A DNA stretch of 64,000 nt from Microvelia longipes (GCA_018340805.1 JACMZG010000008.1:11567278-11631277), one strand, 5' to 3'; counted from the stretch's first letter, positions 22,543 to 34,099 are shown. Numbers and translations: made by a program. Notes: generated from the letters alone by a model not told the origin.

Positions 22543-23979
22543 TATGCATTTAAATTTAACACTGTTTACTAATTTAGAAAGCAAGGTCCGTAAAAAAATA
22601 ATTAAGCTCATATTTCATCGAACCTTAATTCAAAATATAATATAATTACTAATCAAAAATAAATCTACAATCACTTATATTTAACTATTCAAAACCTAAA
22701 ATAATTTTATTCTCCTTATTATTATCTTCTTTGTCGTTATTTGTCTGTATTTAAATTTAATTTAAATTCAAAACTTAAATTCACGTACTTTTCAATTGCA
22801 TGTAACACACAGTTGGATGGTTTTTGTTTTGCTCTTTGATTCGTTTGACCTTTACATCAGATTATTGTGCAAAAATTTGCACGCTGTATGATGTGATCTT
22901 TTACTTTACTATCAGATCAATATTTTCAGTTTTGACGTCAAAGTGTTGCAACATTCAAATCTTTTATTTTTAGTTTTAATGGTCAGTTGAAAGAAATCGC
23001 TAAAATAAAACTATTTTCTTATTTAATAATAATAATACTATATATTAAATATTTCGATTCTAATATTTAATGTTAGTATTGTTATGATGGCCTAGTATTA
23101 TTAATTCTGTTTATCTACTTTTATTTCTTTTCTTATGAAATTCTCAAATAAAATGTATTTTTCTACCTGAGAAAAGTAAATTTATCCTTATTTGAAATGT
23201 CTAAGAAAAAGAAAAGAAAAATCATTTACTTAAAATTAGGCATAACCATTTTTGCTTTTGTATTAGACATTTATGTGTAATTTTAACGATGAATTTCTTA
23301 GGATAAATTGCGCAAGTAAGGCGTAAATTGTTATGAGACATTGTTTGAATCTCCTCCAAATCTCTTCTCATTAGAACAGTGTCATATTTTTCCAGCCCTT
23401 ATGACTTGTAGTTTTCTGAACTTTATGTAGTAAAGGTATTTTCTGTCTCATACTCAGAAGATCTGGCCTCCAGAAAATTTATTATAGCGTTAAGTAGAAT
23501 CAACAAAATGCTCCTTTCTAAGAATACGAACTCTTTGAGTCATAGGGCAAACTGTATTTAACTTGGCACTATCAACCAAATTGGAGTTATACATATACCA
23601 AACATAACTAACGATTGGAATCTGAGGCTTGAAGTTCTTTTCAAAGGACGACATATACAAGAAGTTTCATTCCTCACATGAAAATACTGAAGAAATCAAT
23701 ATGGAATCAAACTTGCAGTATCTGGTACAATCATTGTCAACCCATCAACATTTCCCACTGTCGGGTACATTAAAAAATAAACATCGGGTAAAAAATGACG
23801 GTTTGTGTGTAAATTACCTATGATATCCTTTGGTTGGATGTACGAGAATGTGGAGAAGATAGTGGAGAAAGTGATCCTCGTCTTTTTGTTCTGTCCTGGT
23901 CAGTACAATAAGTGGTCCGAAGTGGCTCACAAGATAAACATTTGATAACTAACGAATAAATAATTTATTTGTTTTGCAG
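22543..23979. other. AT-rich spacer
   Basis: No gene is supported. A 64-codon frame (23629-23823) and a further protein-like stretch at about 23850-23920 (either ESDPRLFVLSW or EKVILVFLFCPGQYNKW, depending on frame) precede the exon-like segment at 23980. They might belong with it but have no clear splice sites. Confidence 0.4.
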
Positions 23980-24107
23980 TGGCACCTAATTTTTGGGACT
24001 GGATACAAATTTTTGTGTCCTATTTGGAGAATGCGAACAAGGTACTATTCCAGATGCTCAGGTGTTGGACAGATACTCAACGTAGGATGCTAGTGGTAGC
24101 AAATGAG
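23980..24107 (+). CDS. Candidate internal exon, unknown product
   Basis: A good acceptor (ATTTATTTGTTTTGCAG) and donor (AATGAG|GTAACT) enclose 128 bp. One frame is fully open and reads APNFWDWIQIFVSYLENANK followed by VLFQMLRCWTDTQRRM; its Trp, Arg and Asn pattern looks coding. A second frame is almost open as well, which lowers confidence. No family is recognised. Confidence 0.3.
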
Positions 24108-24170
24108 GTAACTTCTTTTGTCTGAAAAGGCTGATTTTAAATTTGTATTGACATAATTAATGTTTATATT

Positions 24171-24367
24171 GTGAAGTTTTAGTACGACACATGGTTAAAA
24201 TTAGTTAACAGCGCGGGAATAAAGTGTTGAGGAACCAATGGCAAACCAAAGTTGGGTTGATTTAGAATTGAGTGGTTTAATATCAAGGACTAACCTCATT
24301 GGCTCCCTCACATTATTTTCCCACGCTGTCAACTGATTTTAGCCGTGTGTCTTATCGTACACTTCAC
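24171..24367. mobile_element. Palindromic MITE (about 197 bp)
   Basis: The left arm GTACGACACATGGTTAAAAT then TAGTTAACAGCGCGGGAAT is the inverse of the right arm TTCCCACGCTGTCAACTGAT then TTTAGCCGTGTGTCTTATCG. A related half-copy is at about 42510-42660 (AAAATCAGTTGACAGCGTGG). No coding capacity. Confidence 0.8.
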
Positions 24368-24473
24368 TATTTTAACTTTTAACCCAACCATTCTATTTTA
24401 TTCCTGAAACTTCGGTCACTATATTTTCATCAAAACTGTACCAAATATAAAATAGGTAATACTTTACAAATAG

Positions 24474-24840
24474 ATTTTTACTTTTCCTCATTTATACCAT
24501 AGGTAAATGGGAAAAGTATTTTGTTTGCAAAAATACCGAAACCGAGATGTCACCGGAATCATCCGTGACTAGCACATCTATTATTTTTGTGGGATCATAA
24601 TAGTTAATCAGCATTGAGCGTGTTTAGTGTCTGGATGGGCAACAGCTGGGAATGAAACGGATGTATTTACTATGAGAGGGCAAGCAAAGCGAGTCCAAAG
24701 ACATGAAGCGGTATATATCAATGACTTGAACATTTTGATGACAAGAGAAGCGAGTCCTAAGTAGTGAGGATGAGCGTAGCGAATCCAATGTGATGAGGAA
24801 ACCCCGATTTTTTTAAAAGAAGATAAAAAATCGCATTAGG
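24474..24840 (+). repeat. 5S-module repeat, copy D (internally deleted)
   Basis: The left end TTTTTACTTTTCCTCATTTA and GGGATGTCACCGGAATCATC-like blocks are joined almost directly to the 5S-like module (24594-24660). The tail follows (GCAAAGCGAGTCC, GGATGAGCGTAGCGAATCC). The central 450 bp found in copy C are missing. A short inverse tail fragment follows at 24848-24918. Confidence 0.82.
24594..24660 (+). promoter_or_regulatory. 5S rRNA-like module, copy D
   Basis: GGGATCATAATAGTTAATCA ... CTGGATGGGCAACAGCTGGG keeps the order and spacing of the 5S control region but with more changes than copies C and F. Confidence 0.55.
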
Positions 24841-24918
24841 AGTATCTTAAAACTTTTTTTCCTCTTATCGGTTTTGCTACGTTCATCCTTACCATTTTTG
24901 ACTTGCTTTGCCGTGTTC

Positions 24919-25737
24919 TGAATGTAGAAATCACCTAATTTATTTTGCAGTAAAATTGCTTGTTTTATTGCCCAGTAGTCACCAATCCAGGTAGTGACCT
25001 CGCTCGATACTGCTGATCTTATAGTGATCTGAATAACATTTTTCCGCGTTTTATAAATTTTGTCATTATTATTGTTTTTATACGTATTATTTTTATACTT
25101 ATTTTATACATATTTATTTTATACATTATACATATAATTTATATTACTTTATACAAATTATTTTTTTAAAGATTCTTTGAATTATTTGAACGAGATTCTT
25201 TCAAATAATTAACTAAGCACAAGTATAAACTTAAAAATCTTTTAGCCAAAATAGAATAGTATTTTAATAGGCCATAATATTTTTTTAACCAAAACAGTAG
25301 TTGCACATTTCATTAGATTTAGTTTACTGTTATCAGAAAAAAATGAAATAATAATTTTAAGTGAATAAAATTGAAAGTCTCAAGCTGATCTTTGACACCT
25401 ATCTTCGGCACCTAAATAGAAGACAGACACTCTTTTGTTTTTCTTTTTGGTCTTTCTATCCTCAGGCTGATCTAGTATAACGCCTTAGCAGTTGATCTTA
25501 AAGTACCTTCTATTAGGAAGGTTATAAACAACGAAGAGAAAGGGAAACAAAAATAAAAAAAAGCTCAGGGCAATACTTTACCTTTTTATGATAGTATTTT
25601 ACTGGAGAATAATCATGGATAGGTGAGCTGTGATATGAGACCTTTGACTAAATCACATCTGAGTCGTGTGTATTCTAGTTTAATTATGAGTTAATATATG
25701 TAATTTGACAAGCTTAAACATACCTAAAATATTTAAA
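24919..25737. other. AT-rich spacer
   Basis: No gene was recognised; includes a TTTATAC-rich tract at 25060-25160. Confidence 0.45.
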
Positions 25738-26450
25738 AAACGGGTACGGAGTACCTTTAAGCTTTTCCTCGCCACCCTGAATTCGCTTCGCTCGTCCTCA
25801 CCTATTAAATACATTCGTTTTATTCTCAGCGATCGCCATGCAGGGACTGACATTACTCAATGTTGCTTAACTTATATGATACTACTAAACCCGTATAACA
25901 TATTTGCCGTATTAGAACGAAATATAGTATACTAATTTATTACAAGATGAGATACACTTGTACAGCATTTCAACTTAATTGTATTATTGTTCGATTTTTT
26001 TACAATTTAGTAAAAGACGTATACAAGTTATTATTTGATAAAAATCGAAGTAGTCCTGATATTGAGATTAAACTTTGCACAAATGTTAGCCTTAGGTATG
26101 GCTAAATGCGATCAATAAATTGCTCAGCGCTTTATAAATTTTCGAAATTTTTGCTGTCTTATTATGGCGGGTTAATGACGTTGTAAAAAATATTTTCTGG
26201 AATAGAACTAAACTAAAACTATAGAATGTTTTTTGTTCCTAGTTTCAACTCTGTATCTTAAATACACTGGGAGATACGATAATAACACACACACACACAC
26301 ACACACATATTCAGATAAACAATTTCGTGAAACTTAATCAGGAGGTCTGAAAACACCTGAAACGAATAATTCGGTTTTAATCCTGGTTTCATATTTTTTT
26401 GAAAACACACTACATTTTCAATATACCTTTTAATTGAGGAAAAGAGAATG
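25738..26450 (-). repeat. 5S-module repeat, copy E
   Basis: Minus-strand copy running from about 26440 (TTTTCCTCAATTAAAAGG-like left end) to the right end AGGTACTCCGTACCCGTTTT near 25738. The 5S-like module is at 25820-25881 (minus: TATAAGTTAAGCAACATTG ... GGCGATCGCTGAGAATAAAA). A CA repeat near 26290 corresponds to the TG-rich block of other copies. Confidence 0.8.
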
Positions 26451-26567
26451 ATTAAAAATCGAAAAGAGAAGATTAATGACGGATAATGACGGACCAACCT
26501 ATCTGCTTTAAGGATAGATTAATAAAATAATATAATTATTGTGATTACTCTAAAAATCCGAGACTGA

Positions 26568-26685
26568 GGCCCGTATTCAAAGATATTTTCCTAACATTTT
26601 CCTTACCTAAACCTAACATTTTCCTAAAGGAGCCCTTAAGGAAAATGTTAAGTTTAGGCAAGAAAAATGTGTTTGAATACGAGCC
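26568..26685. mobile_element. Harbinger-like MITE, 118 bp, TSD TGA
   Basis: TIR GGCCCGTATTCAAAGATATT at left and GTGTTTGAATACGAGCC at right, flanked by TGA on both sides (26565-26567, 26686-26688). A longer relative is at 43202-43401. Three-base duplications with a central variable base are typical of PIF/Harbinger elements (usually TWA); superfamily is inferred. Confidence 0.75.
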
Positions 26686-26688
26686 TGA

Positions 26689-27599
26689 GATTCAATAAAA
26701 TAGCCATTCTTACATTTCTATGCATGGTTAATATGAATGTCTGTGCATGGGCCACTTTTGAGCAAAAATATGGCTCCGCGCTGAACCATCTGTTTGCAAT
26801 TCTGCATTATAAAGATATGGTCAACTAATTGCATCATCTTATTTCCATCCATATGGTGTTTAATTTCATAGCCCCAAACATTTTTTGGACAAATTAGGAC
26901 GGATCAGTTTGAGAACAAAATTATGTTTAAAATTTGTTAGCAAGTTTAAACTAAATGAGAAATTAAGGAAATATAAATTCCTCATAGTTTAAAATTAAAC
27001 TATGTTTAAAGCATTCTAAATGATAAGGTCAATTTTAAGTAAGTTAAATTAATACAGGTAAACATAACTATCTGCCACGAAGTATAACTAAAGATAAAAC
27101 TTAATCCATTATGACTTAGCAATTACTTAGCAACAATAAAATTGTTTCACGGATTCCCATCTATGTTGTTAACTGACTGATTCGCCTAACTAGTGATTTC
27201 GGTCAGGTAAATAATGCCGTGGTACCCTATAATTTAGTAAAAGTCAGACGTCTAATGGACGTTTTAACGTAACTACTGCCCTTGATCTTCTTGGGTAGGA
27301 GCATCTGCCGGCCTGACAGACGTTAATACGCTTAATCCTATTAATCACTTAGTTTTCAATGAAGTGCTCCATCTATACTAATATGTCGAGGATCTTTTGG
27401 TCTTTAATTGTCTTGTTTACTTTTAAATTGAAATGTATCTACTACTTATATTTATTTATGTGTAACAGATGTCTTTATTTCATGCGTTTTAAATTCATTT
27501 TCTTCTCTTCTATTTTTACAATATTAGGAGGAAAAACATTTTAATAGTAAATAAATGTGACATTTTAATAACATTTTATCAATTCATTGGATTTTTTAC
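26689..27599. other. Unassigned spacer
   Basis: No gene was recognised. GC is a little higher around 27160-27320 (CAGGTAAATAATGCCGTGG) without a coding frame. Confidence 0.4.
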
Positions 27600-27835
27600 G
27601 AGTACCTAACATCGCACAGGCTCGGAACCATTGGCTTATCGTCCTTTTCGAAGGACAGCACGTGAAAGGATTGGTTTATGAATTTTAATTTATTTTCGGT
27701 AATTTACGAGATTAAGATGATGGACAATGTGATTTTATCCTTCGCATGAAAATCCTAGAGACCCAGACTGGAATTGAACCCAGTCTGTCTGGGTGACAGA
27801 CCCACGTGCTAACCATTACTCTGGCAGGACCGTCC
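27600..27835 (-). mobile_element. Second type of tRNA-derived SINE
   Basis: The minus strand has a tRNA-like head: AATGGTTAGCACGTGG (box A region), GTCTGTCACCCAGACAG (anticodon arm) and TGGGTTCAATTCCAGTC (TΨC arm, box B). It continues into a body with TTTTCATGCGAAGGATAAAA and CCTTTCACGTGCTGTCC. The acceptor stem does not pair well, so it is not a functional tRNA. It differs in head and body from the SINE at 9646. Confidence 0.7.
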
Positions 27836-28491
27836 CACACTATTTTATTTTAAAAAGTCTCTTATGATCGTTCAATTATGTACTAGTGATGCGGTGCATC
27901 ACGTACTCATGAAAATAATTATAATTGCATTAATGAAGAACTCTTTTAAACTGTAAGGCTCAACGGAAGATTGAGGAATTTTTCATCTATTGCATTGTTG
28001 TGTATTGCTTTTTATATTTTTATACTTGTTTTTGTATTTTCAAAAAAAAATATTTGAATTATATTTGCTTCTTTGCTTGTCAATCTAATTTTTGCTTAAG
28101 ATTTCGGTATCTGTACAATAACCTGAGCATTAGCGTCAAAACTTATTATTTAACTTTTTCGAATTTTTCAAAGAAAATGCGATGAAACTTAGCATAAACT
28201 GAGCTTCAAATGAGTACAAAAATACTGTGCCGAACACAGTATAATCTATGGAATAAATATGCGCTTTTTCTTTAAAAAAATTAGGAAAAATTTAACATTA
28301 AATTGTGACGCTACTGCTTAGGTTATTGAACAAATACCTTAAATTTATAAATTTAGCAAAAAATAGATTGATAAGGAAGAGAGTACGCAATTAAAAGGAA
28401 ATTATACCAGCTCGCGGACCTCCGCGCCAGAATTTCTTATTCTTTGGTATAAGAAATTTGTATTTGTCAAAATACTCAATACATTAATTAA

Positions 28492-28623
28492 TGTAATATA
28501 CTTAAAAATATTGAGGATTACAATAAATGTATTGAAGATGCAACATGTAACATCAAGACAAAGCGATTTCGTGGATCAGCTATTAGAGCAGCTGTAAAGG
28601 TGAGAAACAACACATCCAGATGA
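28492..28623 (+). pseudogene. Short coding-like segment with a donor-like site
   Basis: One frame reads LKNIEDYNKCIEDATCNIK and then TKRFRGSAIRAAVK, followed by AAG|GTGAGA (28597-28602), a good donor. The frame itself ends at TGA 28621-28623. No convincing acceptor precedes it. The family is unknown, and it could be an exon fragment carried by a repeat. Confidence 0.25.
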
Positions 28624-28694
28624 ATATTATATCCTATTTCTTGTTTTATTCTAAACTCATTTATTATATTGCATCAAATTTCGTTTCAATGTGA

Positions 28695-29066
28695 ATGTCA
28701 GAGGTGAAGTTTTATTACAGTTACTTTGCTACGTGTGGTATCTCTTGGAATATTTTACAGCTTTTTGCTTTCAGATATATAAAATCACGAACCTTAATAA
28801 ATGATTTTTGGATTGAAACGATTCTAGAGCTCAAAAAAATTGTGAAGCTCCTTTATAGTTCTACTAATGGGTATGAATATATTTTTACCATTTGTATTTA
28901 TACATTGCTATACTTCGATTCTTGGTCAAATCTGGATGGCACGATCACTTTAAATGATCTTCTGTCTTCAAAAACATGTAAAAACCATGTACTCGTTACC
29001 TCTGTACTTTACCACTCTACTTCGGACGTTGCTACACATTACACTAAGGACATCGCTATTCCTTAG
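28695..29066 (+). CDS. Hypothetical ORF, 123 codons
   Basis: The longest ATG-started frame in this part, with mixed composition (LINDFWIETILELKKIVKLL, later TSVLYHSTSDVATHYTKD). There is no homologue I recognise, no signal peptide and no second copy in the window. Kept only because of its length; chance origin is quite possible. Confidence 0.2.
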   Translation: MSEVKFYYSYFATCGISWNILQLFAFRYIKSRTLINDFWIETILELKKIVKLLYSSTNGYEYIFTICIYTLLYFDSWSNLDGTITLNDLLSSKTCKNHVLVTSVLYHSTSDVATHYTKDIAIP

Positions 29067-29109
29067 AGAACCATATTCTAATGCATTAGGCGGGGTAACT
29101 CTTATGAAT

Positions 29110-29370
29110 TATCCATAGTTAGTGTTATCCATTCTCGTGATCTCTTCGCAGTCAGTTTTCTAGCTTCTCATGAACTTCTAGTCAGTGACCATGCTTCTTA
29201 TGAACACTTCTTAGTCAGTGTTCTTGCTTCTTATAAACTCTTCCTAGTCAGTGTTCTTCCCTATTATGAATTCTGTGTTCTCAGTGCCCTTGCTTCTTAT
29301 AAACTCTCCGTAGTTAGTGTTCTTGCTTCTTATGAACTCTACGTAAACCGAGTTCTTGCTTGCTGTAAAC
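29110..29370. repeat. Degenerate minisatellite with a unit of about 34 bp
   Basis: Seven or eight variants of AGTCAGTGTTCTTGCTTC followed by TTATGAACTCTTCC. Confidence 0.85.
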
Positions 29371-30353
29371 AACGAGCGTTATGCGTGGTATACTGACGTT
29401 CAGATAGATAGTCTGATAAAAGTTCCAAAGTTATACCCCTAATAACCCTTAATAACTAATAATTCAAGAGGGGTATTGGTTTGTGTATTTTTACTATGGA
29501 CGCAATACCTTTTCTAGCAAGAGAAAGTGAGAAAATTAAAAATCAATACAGACTCCATCAAAACTATTTTTTAAACCTTGGAACAAAAATTAATCTGTTG
29601 ATTAAATGATTCGTGATATCTTTTTTCTTCAATACTTTTAGTAACATTACGACCACTTTAATTTTCGTGTAGACCGTTATTTTGTATACAATTAATACTT
29701 TTAAAAGTCCGTCTGGAAAGGCAAGGTAATGAATTCAATTTGCATAAGATTATAAATAATAAATGTTTGTTTTGTATATCAATCAAAATGCAAGAATAAG
29801 CAGCACATACAGTATTATGTATTGTGCCTATAGGGATCTTTTGATTTTCAATGTAAAACAATTATTTTGGTCATCAACCGGAACAATTATTTACACGTTC
29901 ATCGGAAATCTTTTAGGGTTTATGGTCACGATCAGATTTCCGTAGGTCGTATGTTTTCCGAGAGTTAAGGAATCATGAAGTTTATTTAATTTATTGAAAT
30001 TTCGTGAGATTTATGTGATATTAATCTGGAAGGCTTATTAAAATGTATAAACATTTTTTTAGTATCCGCGAAGAGATTAAATATCACGCCCAACAGTATC
30101 AACTGCCGCCTATCATAATCTGCTTAGAGTGGGAGGTTAATTCTATTAAAATGCTATTAAAATTACGAATAAGTTAAATATATTATGTAAAATATATATA
30201 CTAAAAATCATAACTATGTACAATTGCCTATGTACATACCATAGGCCATTGTATGGTATTTTCAGGCTAATTTCAACACTATAGCACAAACACAGCAACT
30301 AGACCTTAGGTCTAATTTTTAGTCTAACACACATGTGTTTGACAAACACATAG
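29371..30353. other. Spacer upstream of the copia element
   Basis: No gene is supported; overlapping 60-67 codon frames at 29658-29945 lie on opposite strands and are not convincing. Confidence 0.45.
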
Positions 30354-30358
30354 CACAC

Positions 30359-30516
30359 TGTTGAGTTTGTTATTTTATATATTTTACTTTCAATAATCTG
30401 TCGTGTCAAGTTGTGTCAAATAGGTTCCATAATTTAATATCTTAATCTTGTATTCTGTACAATATAGTTTGTTATGTTCAAGTTGTATAAACTCTGCTAA
30501 GTGTTATTTTTCAACT
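30359..30516 (+). repeat. 5' LTR of the copia element
   Basis: Starts TGTTGAGTTTGTTATTTT and ends TGTTATTTTTCAACT. Identical to 34593-34750 by eye. It should hold promoter and polyadenylation signals; TATA-like TATATATTTTA lies near its start. Confidence 0.96.
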
Positions 30517-30531
30517 GGTTATGGGCCCTGT
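30517..30531 (+). other. Primer-binding site of the half-tRNA type
   Basis: GGTTATGGGCCCTG directly follows the 5' LTR. Drosophila copia has the same GGTTATGGGCCC. There it pairs with the anticodon region of a cleaved initiator-tRNA-Met half rather than the tRNA 3' end. Confidence 0.85.
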
Positions 30532-30643
30532 ACTTCCAGACTGCGTGATAGGTAAGAAGTTTAAACATATTTAAGAAATTTTTTCTTTAAACTTTTGTTT
30601 ACCAAGTTTATGTCAAAAACAGAAATATTAAAATTTTTTTAAG

Positions 30644-31320
30644 ATGGAAAATTTTAAATATAATATCGGTCGCTTAGAAGGAAGGAGTGACTGGGCAACC
30701 TGGAAATATAAGGTACAACTTTTACTTAGGAACATAACAGGAGGCCTTGATGTTGTTCAAGGTACTCTGGTAAAGCCAGCAGCTCTAGATGTAAGTTTGG
30801 ACACTACAGATACTCGTGCTGACGTTGCTGAGTATTGAAAAGAAACTCGAAAAATTTTTGAAGGCAGACAGTGAGGCGTGCTAGCTTTGACTACCAATAT
30901 GACTAATGAAAATGTTCAAAAATTATGCGTTTTCAAACTGCTAGAGAAGTTTGGCTTGAGCTTCATAGGTTATATGATGGACCTACTGAAGACAAAACCT
31001 ACGATCTATGTTTGCAATTTTTCACGTACAAAATGAGTTCAAATGATGATATTGCTTCGCATTTATCAAAAATTAAAAATTTATGGACTAATTTATGTAT
31101 TGAAATTGAAAAAGAAGGTAATAAAAGAAATAGTTTACCAGATATTTTGCTTATTTGTAAGATCTTAGGTACGTTGCCGGATGATTATTTTTTTAAGTCT
31201 AGCTGGCTTCTGATGCCGAAAAGTGAACGAACAATTGATAATCTAACTAGCCAACTATGTTCCCACGAAAGAGCGCTTGCTAAGAAAAACAGTGATAATG
31301 TAGAGAGTCTGAAGTTTTAG
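30644..31320 (+). pseudogene. gag: copia gag, broken
   Basis: The start ATG at 30644 gives MENFKYNIGRLEG and SDWATWKYKVQLLLRN, the usual copia Gag opening (substrate phrase followed by WxxW/K). A TGA at 30836-30838 interrupts it. The frame recovers at 30925 with TAREVWLELHRLYDG and LSKIKNLWTNLC, the UBN2/Retrotran_gag_2 domain, and ends at TAG 31318-31320. The expected CCHC knuckle after this is not recognisable, only CTCRKNKNK in another frame. In an intact element, Gag would form the cytoplasmic particle that packages the RNA. Confidence 0.9.
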
Positions 31321-31479
31321 CTACGAGATTCAAACCTAAAGGAAAGGAAATTGTAGAAAAAGCTGAAGATGAAGAGCAGTGTACTTGCAGAAAAAATAAA
31401 AACAAAAAATGGTTTAAAAGAAAAAATTATAAAAATAATTCTAATAAACCAGGTACAAGTACCAAATGTATTGTCATTA

Positions 31480-31765
31480 ACTATGTCTAATGAAGTTTCT
31501 TTGGTGGAACGAGACGAAGTTAATTTCTTATATCGATAATGGAGCGACTCATTCTACATGTAATAACCGAAATTTGTTTTGAATCATTAACCAAATTTAC
31601 TGATGAACATTTAGTTACTACGGCTAGTGGGCAGACTTTAAAAGCTGTCGGAAAAGGAAATATTTGTGTACAGTCAAGGGTTAATAATGTTTGGAAAATC
31701 TGACGTTAGAGATGTTTGGTATGTTCCTCAACTTCAAAAGAACTTGTTCTCAGTTTTGTCTGCAC
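31480..31765 (+). pseudogene. copia protease region, broken
   Basis: IDNGATHS at 31532-31555 marks the aspartic protease active site, where most copia proteases have D-S-G-A; here Asn replaces Ser. A stop follows shortly (about 31580). The typical downstream phrase VRDVWYVPQLQKNLFSVLS appears in the frame opening at 31666. The protease would process Gag-Pol. Confidence 0.85.
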
Positions 31766-31949
31766 AAGACAAACATCCTAAATCAAGTCAGTTTATCTCA
31801 AATGCAAAGACATGTAAATTCAAAATTAAGAAAGAAGTAGTTTTGATGGGTTATCGGGAACGAAATGGAGGTTTGTATAAGATAGATTTCAAAATACCTA
31901 AACTCGAAAAGAAAAATAAAGCTGAACATCTTAATTCTGTTGTTTCTGA

Positions 31950-32938
31950 TCAGAATCTGTTACAACTTTACCATGAGCGTTTGGGTCACCAAAATAAAAA
32001 ACATGTCAAGAAGGTCATTGAGAGAGAACTTAACATAAAAGTTAAAGCTGACTCCTGATGTTTGTGAAGGATTCTCTATGGAAAAGCTCATCGCAAGAAG
32101 TTTGGTACTAGGGAAAGAGCTAAAGCACCTGGCGAATTAATACATAGCGATGTATGTGGTCCTTTCACAACTTCAAACACGGGATATCGATTTTTTATTG
32201 TTTAAAGATGATTTTAGTAGATACAGATACGTTTACTTGATGAAACAAAAATCTGAAGTGTCTGAAAAACTAAAAATAATGTTGAAATCTGCTAAAAATC
32301 TTGGTGTCAAAATCCGAGAGCTGCTCAGTGATGGAGGCGGAGAATTCGATAATAAAGAAGTTAGGAATATATTAGAACAAAATGGCATAAAACAAAGTCT
32401 TACTACACCCTATACTCCTGAACTCAACGGGTGCAGTGAAAGAGACAATAGGACTTTGGTTGAGTGTGCTCGCTCTATGATGCACGCACACAATGAACTT
32501 CCACGTTATTTATGGGCTGAACTTGTAAATACAGCTGCTTACGTACTTAATAGAAGTGGACCTTCTAGTGTTGAAAATAAAACTCCTCATGAACTATGGT
32601 TTAAAAAGAGACCAAGTATTAAACATTTTCGTATAATTGGATGCGAATGTTATGCTCATATTCCTAAATGTAAACGAAAGAAAATGGACAAAAAGTCTAT
32701 AAAAGGAATTTTAATTGGGTATGAATATGGAGGTTATAGAATTTGGAACAAAGAAAATAACCAATTAATTCGATCGCGAGATGTTACTTTTAAAGAAGAA
32801 ACTTTAGATTCCAAATTTTCACACCAACCTGTCTTTTTTGAAAACAAAAATGATCAGGAAAATAAATATTTTCACAAAACTTTTGGGAAGAAGATACAGA
32901 AGATCAAAACTAAGTTCAACCAAAGATGCAGAAAATAA
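31950..32938 (+). pseudogene. copia integrase, frameshifted
   Basis: The GAG-pre-integrase phrase LYHERLGHQNKKHVKK lies near 31965-32010, with TGA at 32056-32058. The catalytic core shows HSDVCGPF (Asp at 32149-32151), LLSDGGGEF (Asp at 32330-32332) and CSERDNRTLVE (Glu at 32438-32440), the D,D35E triad. A frameshift lies near 32195-32205, between the first Asp and KDDFSRYRYVYL. The C-terminal region has RIIGCECYAHIPK and KSIKGILIGYEYGGYRIW, typical of copia integrases. Confidence 0.93.
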
Positions 32939-33079
32939 TGTAGATGAAAAACAGTCAACTTCAAATCAAGATAACTCAACATCAGATAGAGTTCTTCGGG
33001 ATCGTTCAAAATTAAAGAAACCCGAAAGATTTGAAGATTATGTAGCTTTTGTAGCAGCTAGTGTAGCAACAAAAATAAA

Positions 33080-33990
33080 AACACCAGAAACCTACAGTGA
33101 AGCGCTTAAAAGCAATGAAGCAAGTGATTGGCGTCAAGCTATGGATGAAGAAATAAAATCGTTGTATGAAAATAACACATGGGTACTTGACGATCTTCCT
33201 GAAAACAAAAAGGCAATCCCTTGCAGGTGGGTTTATCGTGTTAAGGCTAATCCTGATGGATCGGTTGAAAGGTTTAAAGCTAGGCTGGTTGTGAAAGGGT
33301 TTTCACAAAGGAAAGGCGAAGACTTTGACCAGACCTTTAGTCCTGTTGCTAAAATGACTACTATTAGAACTTTATTAAGCGTCGCAGCAAAAGAAAAATT
33401 GAAATATATATGAAGCAACCTGAAGGATATTCTGATGGTACCGAGAGAGTGTGTCGTTTATTTCGAAGTCTGTACGGTCTAAAGCAGGCACCAAGATGTT
33501 GGTATAAAATTTGTTGACTTCATAATTCAAGCTGGTTTTAAAGAGTCTGTTGCAGATCCCTGTCTCTTTATTCAGAGGGGAAAGATAAAGTTATAATTGC
33601 TCTCTACGTCGATGATGGGCTCGTAGCTGCTAGCGATAAAGATAAATTAAAAATATTTTTAAAATGAGTTGCGTAAAGAGTTTCAAATTACGACCAAAAA
33701 TGTTAACTATTATCTTGGACTTGAAATTCATCAAAATTCTGACAGTAGTATCAAAATTAATCAGCAAGCCTACACATCTAAAATATTAGAGCGTTTTGGT
33801 ATGAGTGAATGTAAACCTGCTCCTACTCCTATACTTAAACAGCCACCTGAAAATCCTTTAATCGAAATTCTGAATCAGGGAAAGCTGATATGAAAATGAT
33901 CGATGAAGACATTTTTCCATACAGGCAGGCAGTTGGAGCGCTGATGTATCTGATGGTAGGCACTCGACCTGACATCGCCTATGCTGTAGG
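33080..33990 (+). pseudogene. copia reverse transcriptase, frameshifted
   Basis: Opens in the frame ending at 33413 with [51 protein letters not shown] and [14 protein letters not shown]. It shifts frame near 33410 to reach [10 protein letters not shown] and [14 protein letters not shown]. The active site YVDD is at 33605-33616. Later segments are YYLGLEIHQ and VGALMYLMVGTRPDIAYAVG (about 33930-33990). At least four frame changes or stops lie between 33400 and 34010. Confidence 0.94.
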
Positions 33991-34099
33991 CGTTGTTAGT
34001 AGAACTTAGAAAAACCAAGTTTAGATGACAACAAAAAGTAAAAAGAATCTTTCGATACCTTAAAGGTACTTTAAATCACGGTATTGAATATAAATCAGG

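Noticed and set aside
27750..27835. Functional tRNA gene
   Set aside because: TΨC arm is good but the acceptor stem and anticodon stem do not pair properly, and SINE-like sequence continues downstream.
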